Position numbers and translations under genes: made by a program. Below the pieces are notes generated by a model. It saw only the letters and a list, made by a program, of their open reading frames with translations. It made no database searches and was not told where the DNA came from. DNA of 64,000 bases from assembly GCA_041674745.1 (NCBI GenBank), contig JBAYVD010000014.1, positions 1-64,000 on the forward strand, given 5' to 3'. The DNA is from UBA2040 sp041674745. GTDB taxonomy: Bacteria; Bacteroidota; Bacteroidia; Flavobacteriales_D; Crocinitomicaceae. Numbering within the stretch: position 1 is the first letter of the stretch; each line of letters starts with the position of its first letter. Below, one piece after another: positions 59,498 through 64,000 of this stretch.

Positions 59498-62434
59498 ATG
59501 AAATTTAAAAAGACTTCCGCTAACAGGAATAGTATAAAACTAAGTTTTTTTAGAAATACCGTTACAAGTTCAAAAGGCAATAAAATGATGTCCTTTGCTG
59601 TTGTTGCCGTACTTACTTTAGTAAATTTAATTTCTGGCTCTTTATGGGCTCAGACAAGTACAACTTATAATTATACAGGTGCGGTTCAAACGTATACGGT
59701 TCCCCCATGCGTTACGTCAATTACAGTAACTGCTGCTGGCGCAAAAGGTGGTGGACCCGCTGGAGGTAATGGAGCCGTTATTACAGGTACAGTAGCCGTT
59801 ACACCAGGACAAGTTCTTCAATTGTATGTTGGAGGGATGGGTGCTCAACCCGGTGCTGGATGGAATGGCGGTGGCGTTGGTTGGTCAGGAGCACCAACTT
59901 CTCAACCTGCTTCAGGCGGGGGCGGTGGAGCTTCAGATGTACGAATAGCTCCTTATGCTTTGACGAATCGAGTAGTAGTTGCCGGTGGCGGTGGCGGTAT
60001 AAGCACAGGAAGTTCCAGTAACATTGTTGGCGGTGGTGCAGGAGGCTGTGCTGCAGGTGTAATTGGTTTTGGATCAGTTTTCACTTCTGTAGGTGGTGGC
60101 GGTGGAACGCAAACAGCTGGAGGTGTAGGAGGACCATTCTGGCCAGGAGGTTCTACAGCAACTCAAACAATGGGTTCGCCAGGTGCTTTGGGTGTCGGCG
60201 GAGCTGGAGCGCATGATTTAAATTTCGGCGCATCAGGCGGCGGCGGCGGCGGCGGCTATTATGGCGGCGGCGGCGGTGGTGCTGATAACTGTTGTACAGG
60301 CGGTAATGGTGGCGGTGCCGGTGGCGGTGGCTCCAGTTATTGCGCGAACTTGGTTTCATGTACAAACGGAACCAATGCAACAAATGGATACATTACAATT
60401 GTTACAAATGCCATTACGATTACAAATTCTGCAGCAACTACAACGTATTGCGCTGGAAGTAATATTCAATTAAATTCCTCTGGAGGTGCATCCAATTATT
60501 CTTGGGTTGGACCAAGTGGCTTTACTTCTTCAGTTCAAAACCCATTAATAACGAATGCAACAGTTGCGAATAGTGGATTGTATATTTTGACTGCTACGAT
60601 TGGTGCTTGTGTGAATATCGACAGTTTAACGGTTACGGTTTTACCTACGCCAGTAGTTAGTGCAGGACCAGATGACACAACTTGTTTCGGTAGTCCAATT
60701 CTTTTGAATGCAACATTAGCAAATATTGCAGATGGTAGATTCTGGACGAATTTAACGACAGGAATAACACCAGTGCCTACGGTAACTTTTTCTCCAGCTT
60801 TGAATTCGATAACACCAACAGTCACTGTTAATCAGCCAGGTTTGTATACATTCATGATTACAGAATCAACCGGATTATGTGGTTTGGTTACGGATACTGT
60901 TAAGATTTTCGTTAAACAAATGACGGCAAGTGCTGTTGGTTTGGATCCGACCTGTGGAGGTTACAGTGATGGTGAGATTCAAGTTACTGGTTGGGATGCA
61001 ACAGAATATAGTTTCGATAATGGAGCAACTTGGGTAAATACCCCAAATATAAATACATTCCCAGCGGGTAGCTACACGGTTTGTGCCCGTGACATAAATA
61101 TGTGTACTGCATGTGTTCCTGTTACCATTGTTGATCCAATTCCAATTGTTATTTCTTTGAGCAATGATACGTTGATTTGTCAAAATGGTACGGCCACTTT
61201 GACGGCTTCAGCAACTGGAGGAACGGGTGTATATTATTTTGATTGGCAACAATTCCCGACTGGTACACCATCTTATTTTGCAACTTCAACAGAGTACGGT
61301 TCTCCTTTGGTAGACACTTATTATCTCGTTGATGCCTATTCAACAGATGGGTGTCATTCAGGATTTGATTCTATTTATGTAACCGTTCGCGAACCCATTA
61401 GTGGAACAATCAGTCCCAATGTGTTGATTTGTCCGGGTTATCCGACAACCTTAACCGCTACCGCGGCTGACGGAATAGGAGTTCCTTATACATTTACTTG
61501 GAGTGATGGTTCAGTTGGTACAGGTGCGTCCAATAGTATTTCCGCAAACCCTCCTGTTACACAACCTTATTCAGTGACCATTACGGATGGATGTGAATCT
61601 ACACCGCTTATTTTATATGATACAGTTACCGTTTCACCATTGCCGATTCCTTCATTTGTATCGTTGATTCCTGAATTGTGCGAGCCAGCTAATTTTAAAT
61701 TGAATATTACCACAGACCCAACCACCTATGTTGCTTCTTTCTGGCAAATTTCCGACGGTGAGCAATATTTAAATGTTGATACTGTCAATACAGCTGGAAT
61801 TATGGCAGGTGCTTATGATGTTCAGTTAGTATTGTACAATATGAATGGTTGTATTGACTCTGTTACGTATCCTGGGTATTTAATTTCGCATGCACTTCCG
61901 AAAGCAGCTTATAAATTTTCGCCTTCTCAACCAACGATGTTTAGTACAACAGTAGCATTCGATAATTTTTCTACGGGTGCTGTATCAGCCCAATGGACCT
62001 TCCAAAGTGGAAATCCTCCAGTTTCTTCTTCGTATGATGCTTCTACTAAGTTCCCAGATGGATATACAGGTTTGTATGATGTGACAATGATTGTTACGAG
62101 CGATTTTGGTTGTAAAGACACGTTGGAAAATCAAGTAGAAGTAATTCCAGAAGTCATCTTGTATGCACCAAATACTTTTACTCCAGATGGAGATGAGTTT
62201 AACCCAACTTGGAAAATCTACATTGAAGGTATAGACGTAGCCGATTTTAATTTAGAAGTGAGAGATCGATGGGGCCATTTGGTTTGGCAATCCTTTGATG
62301 TAAATGGAGAATGGGATGGAACTTTCGATAACCAAGTTGTTCAATCAGGAGTGTACAATTGGTCGATTAGAGCCAAGGATTTAATTTCTGATAAACCCTA
62401 TATTTTTAAAGGGTCGGTATCCATTCTAAGATAA
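59498..62434 (+). CDS. Secreted glycine-rich repeat protein with T9SS type B sorting domain
   Basis: The ATG at 59498 gives 978 residues; the in-frame ATG at 59405 lies inside the eno terminator and was rejected. A signal segment (FAVVAVLTLVNLISGSLWA, then QTSTT) follows a basic N terminus. Residues about 55-290 form a glycine-rich domain (GGGGGASDVRIAP, GGGGGGYYGGGGGG), then several Ig/PKD-like repeats (SAGPDDTTCFGSPILLNA, NDTLICQNGTATLTASATGG, SPNVLICPGYPTTLTATA). The C-terminal 100 residues are a T9SS type B (CHU_C-like) domain: APNTFTPDGDEFNP, NLEVRDRWGHLVWQS, WDGTFDNQVVQSGVYNW. It is probably a large surface adhesin. Confidence 0.9.
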   Translation: MKFKKTSANRNSIKLSFFRNTVTSSKGNKMMSFAVVAVLTLVNLISGSLWAQTSTTYNYTGAVQTYTVPPCVTSITVTAAGAKGGGPAGGNGAVITGTVAVTPGQVLQLYVGGMGAQPGAGWNGGGVGWSGAPTSQPASGGGGGASDVRIAPYALTNRVVVAGGGGGISTGSSSNIVGGGAGGCAAGVIGFGSVFTSVGGGGGTQTAGGVGGPFWPGGSTATQTMGSPGALGVGGAGAHDLNFGASGGGGGGGYYGGGGGGADNCCTGGNGGGAGGGGSSYCANLVSCTNGTNATNGYITIVTNAITITNSAATTTYCAGSNIQLNSSGGASNYSWVGPSGFTSSVQNPLITNATVANSGLYILTATIGACVNIDSLTVTVLPTPVVSAGPDDTTCFGSPILLNATLANIADGRFWTNLTTGITPVPTVTFSPALNSITPTVTVNQPGLYTFMITESTGLCGLVTDTVKIFVKQMTASAVGLDPTCGGYSDGEIQVTGWDATEYSFDNGATWVNTPNINTFPAGSYTVCARDINMCTACVPVTIVDPIPIVISLSNDTLICQNGTATLTASATGGTGVYYFDWQQFPTGTPSYFATSTEYGSPLVDTYYLVDAYSTDGCHSGFDSIYVTVREPISGTISPNVLICPGYPTTLTATAADGIGVPYTFTWSDGSVGTGASNSISANPPVTQPYSVTITDGCESTPLILYDTVTVSPLPIPSFVSLIPELCEPANFKLNITTDPTTYVASFWQISDGEQYLNVDTVNTAGIMAGAYDVQLVLYNMNGCIDSVTYPGYLISHALPKAAYKFSPSQPTMFSTTVAFDNFSTGAVSAQWTFQSGNPPVSSSYDASTKFPDGYTGLYDVTMIVTSDFGCKDTLENQVEVIPEVILYAPNTFTPDGDEFNPTWKIYIEGIDVADFNLEVRDRWGHLVWQSFDVNGEWDGTFDNQVVQSGVYNWSIRAKDLISDKPYIFKGSVSILR
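60236..60281. repeat. GGC trinucleotide run in a glycine-rich stretch
   Basis: Seven GGC units at 60236-60256, a short TATTAT, then more GGC and GGT units to about 60281 encode polyglycine broken by YY. Simple triplet runs can change length by slippage, so the glycine count may vary among strains. Confidence 0.7.
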
Positions 62435-62442
62435 ATATATAC

Positions 62443-62494
62443 CACCGTCAATGGAAAGATTTTGAAAAATCAACTATTGACGGTGATATTTTGT
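62443..62494 (+). terminator. Hairpin terminator between the two large secreted-protein genes
   Basis: CACCGTCAAT at 62443-62452 pairs perfectly with ATTGACGGTG at 62476-62485, with an inner GATTTT/AAAATC pairing, and a T-rich stretch follows. Confidence 0.75.
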
Positions 62495-62531
62495 TTTAGC
62501 CAAAAAATATATTCTTAAACGTATTAAATAG

Positions 62532-62537
62532 AAGGAG
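62532..62537 (+). promoter_or_regulatory. Shine-Dalgarno sequence of the last gene
   Basis: AAGGAG lies seven bases before the ATG at 62545. Good Shine-Dalgarno sequences are rare upstream of genes in this window, so its presence is worth noting and supports the start. Confidence 0.5.
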
Positions 62538-62544
62538 TCACAGC

Positions 62545-64000
62545 ATGAATCTTAAATTTATTTTTACTGTTAGCAGTTTTTTTTCATTTCTTGTAGCATT
62601 TGCTCAACCAGCAAATAATAATTGTTCAGGAGCAATTGTTTTAACTCCAGGAGCGACTTGCGTCCCTGTTTCGGGGACAACTTCGGGCGCCACTCAATCA
62701 CAACCTGCCTGTTCAGGTTCAGCGAATGATGATGTTTGGTATACCTTCACGGCAAATGCAAATAGTTTAAATATTGTTGTTGTTGGATCTTCCTCTTTTA
62801 ATGCTGTCGTTCAATTGTTCGCTGGAACCTGCGGTGGCGCATCTGTTGCCTGCATGAATGCAACGGGTACAGGTGGTACCGAAACAATTAGTGCCACTGG
62901 TTTGGTCGTTGGAAATCAATACTGGGTGCGTGTGCATCATTTCCCGTCAAGTATCTCTTCAAATCCAACTTTTACGATTTGTGTGACTCAGCCCTATGTT
63001 GAGCCACCTTGTGATCCAAATTCTGTAGAACCATACAATTGGCCATCTCCCTGTGCGAATGTTCCGAAAATATGTCAAGTAAATGGTTTTTGTGGAACCA
63101 CGCAAGGCTATCACGCTACACCGACTGCCACCACTTTAACCCCCTACACACCGAATGTTTGGCCGCAATTAAACACCGCTTTTTGTGGAAGTATTGAAAA
63201 TAATTCTTTCATGAGGTTTACGGCAAATGCTGCAACGGTGCAATTGAGAATATATGGATCTTGCACAAGTGGAACGGGCATACAAATGTTGGCTTTTTCT
63301 TATGTTACTCCGAATGTATGTGGAAGTGGTAATATCATATCCTATGGTTGCACATCACCTTTGACTTTTCCATCACCTGCTGCGGGAATTCCACTTGTTT
63401 TCACCGGTATGGTGCCAGGTCAAGATTACTATCTAATGGTAGATGGATTTGCAGGGGCAGTTTGTAACTATAAAATTGGTGCAGATTATGGTGTTCAGGT
63501 AACAGCAAACGTGAATCCATCAATCGCTTCCATGTGTTTAGGAAATTCAGTACCGTTAAATGCTTCCGGAGGAAATGGTACCTATACGTGGAATCCGGAT
63601 CCTACCTTAAGTGCGCTTGTGGGTGCAACTGTAGTTGCTACGCCAAATGCTTTAGGCACGTTTACATATGTAGTGCATTCACCATCAAACGATCCTGCAT
63701 GCCCAGGTTCTGCCGACACATCTGTTCTATCTGTATTTGCCCAACCGACTCCTTTGGCTGGGGCGGATGACTCGATTTGTTTAGGTTCGTCTGTTCAGTT
63801 AAATGGAAGTATTTCCAATGCTTCGAATGCCGTTTTCTGGGAATATGTTGTACCTGTTGGAACAACGCCAACCGTCACATTTTCGCCCAATCAGTCCAGT
63901 GCTGCCACCTCTGTTTTGGTAAGCGAGCCGGGTCTTTATAAATTTGTGTTGCGTGAAACAAATCCAATTTGTGGTCAGATCAGGGATACGTTATCGGTAC
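62545..64000 (+). CDS. Large secreted repeat protein, cut by the window end
   Basis: The open frame runs from the ATG at 62545 to the end of the window without a stop (485 codons). It starts with a signal peptide (LKFIFTVSSFFSFLVAFA, then QPANNN). Residues about 20-140 look like a pre-peptidase C-type beta domain (NDDVWYTFTANANSLNIVV). A second similar part lies at about 200-310, and from about 320 onwards it has an Ig/PKD-like repeat (ADDSICLGSSVQLNGS) closely related to one in the preceding gene (GPDDTTCFGSPILLNA). A T9SS sorting domain is expected beyond the window end. Confidence 0.8.
   Translation, partial: MNLKFIFTVSSFFSFLVAFAQPANNNCSGAIVLTPGATCVPVSGTTSGATQSQPACSGSANDDVWYTFTANANSLNIVVVGSSSFNAVVQLFAGTCGGASVACMNATGTGGTETISATGLVVGNQYWVRVHHFPSSISSNPTFTICVTQPYVEPPCDPNSVEPYNWPSPCANVPKICQVNGFCGTTQGYHATPTATTLTPYTPNVWPQLNTAFCGSIENNSFMRFTANAATVQLRIYGSCTSGTGIQMLAFSYVTPNVCGSGNIISYGCTSPLTFPSPAAGIPLVFTGMVPGQDYYLMVDGFAGAVCNYKIGADYGVQVTANVNPSIASMCLGNSVPLNASGGNGTYTWNPDPTLSALVGATVVATPNALGTFTYVVHSPSNDPACPGSADTSVLSVFAQPTPLAGADDSICLGSSVQLNGSISNASNAVFWEYVVPVGTTPTVTFSPNQSSAATSVLVSEPGLYKFVLRETNPICGQIRDTLSV

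Noticed and set aside
60153..60383. Histidine/arginine-rich minus-strand frame in the glycine-rich region
   Set aside because: It is a shadow of the GGC-rich coding strand.
1..64000. CRISPR arrays, transposases, full tRNA or rRNA genes
   Set aside because: No spaced direct repeats, transposase motifs or complete tRNA cloverleaf were seen; only the tRNA fragment at 229-253.

Overview
The window is chromosomal DNA of a member of the Bacteroidota, most likely a Flavobacteriales bacterium of the Crocinitomicaceae/Fluviicola kind (the phylum is well supported, the family is a guess). The evidence is: secreted proteins ending in type IX secretion (T9SS) sorting domains of both type A and type B; many upstream regions carrying the Bacteroidota promoter element TAnnTTTG, some with TTG 19-20 bases upstream; almost no Shine-Dalgarno sequences; AT-rich coding DNA; and a ribosomal protein cluster in Bacteroidota style (fusA runs straight into rpsJ without tuf, secY runs into infA without map or adk, rpsD lies between rpsK and rpoA).

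Layout. 1-392: no clear complete gene; a tRNA 3' remnant with a terminator, a tandem 11-base repeat and a leftward promoter, which may be the edge of an integrated element lying to the left. 393-4082: two tandem T9SS cargo proteins. 4183-6714: fabD, a lipoprotein and a LuxE-like acyl-activating protein. 6788-13163: a very compact probable operon (propeller/beta-barrel outer membrane protein, TauE-like permease, M20 amidohydrolase, a frameshifted DUF4230 gene, an intact DUF4230 gene, a lipoprotein). 13214-15391: recQ on the minus strand. 15573-19572: tatC, a DUF5686 outer membrane protein, lptB. 19706-20381: two small lipoproteins, one of only 45 residues. 20514-24723: Omp85-like protein, rmuC, GWxTD lipoprotein. 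24720-26221 (minus): mlaF-mlaE. 26414-28118: SprT-like protein and mannose-1-phosphate guanylyltransferase. 28294-33368 (minus): plug-only TonB-type protein, CNT nucleoside transporter with an extra N-terminal domain, bifunctional-nuclease family protein, etfA, etfB. 33655-35499: pyruvate dehydrogenase E1 beta and a lipoprotein bracketed by near-identical terminators. 35760-52846: 31 genes of the str, S10, spc and alpha ribosomal clusters plus fusA, secY, infA and rpoA. 53079-56654 (minus): secreted subtilisin-like protease. 56916-59302: carA-eno. 59498-64000: two large secreted repeat proteins, the second cut by the window end.

Most of the window is core housekeeping (translation, central metabolism, DNA repair) plus envelope biogenesis and T9SS-dependent secretion. 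Nothing resembles a CRISPR array, a transposase or a complete prophage. The more unusual signals are the probable structured RNA leader before rpsD, the compact envelope operon with its split DUF4230 gene, two long imperfect intergenic inverted repeats, the duplicated terminator around a lipoprotein, and the tRNA remnant at the left edge.
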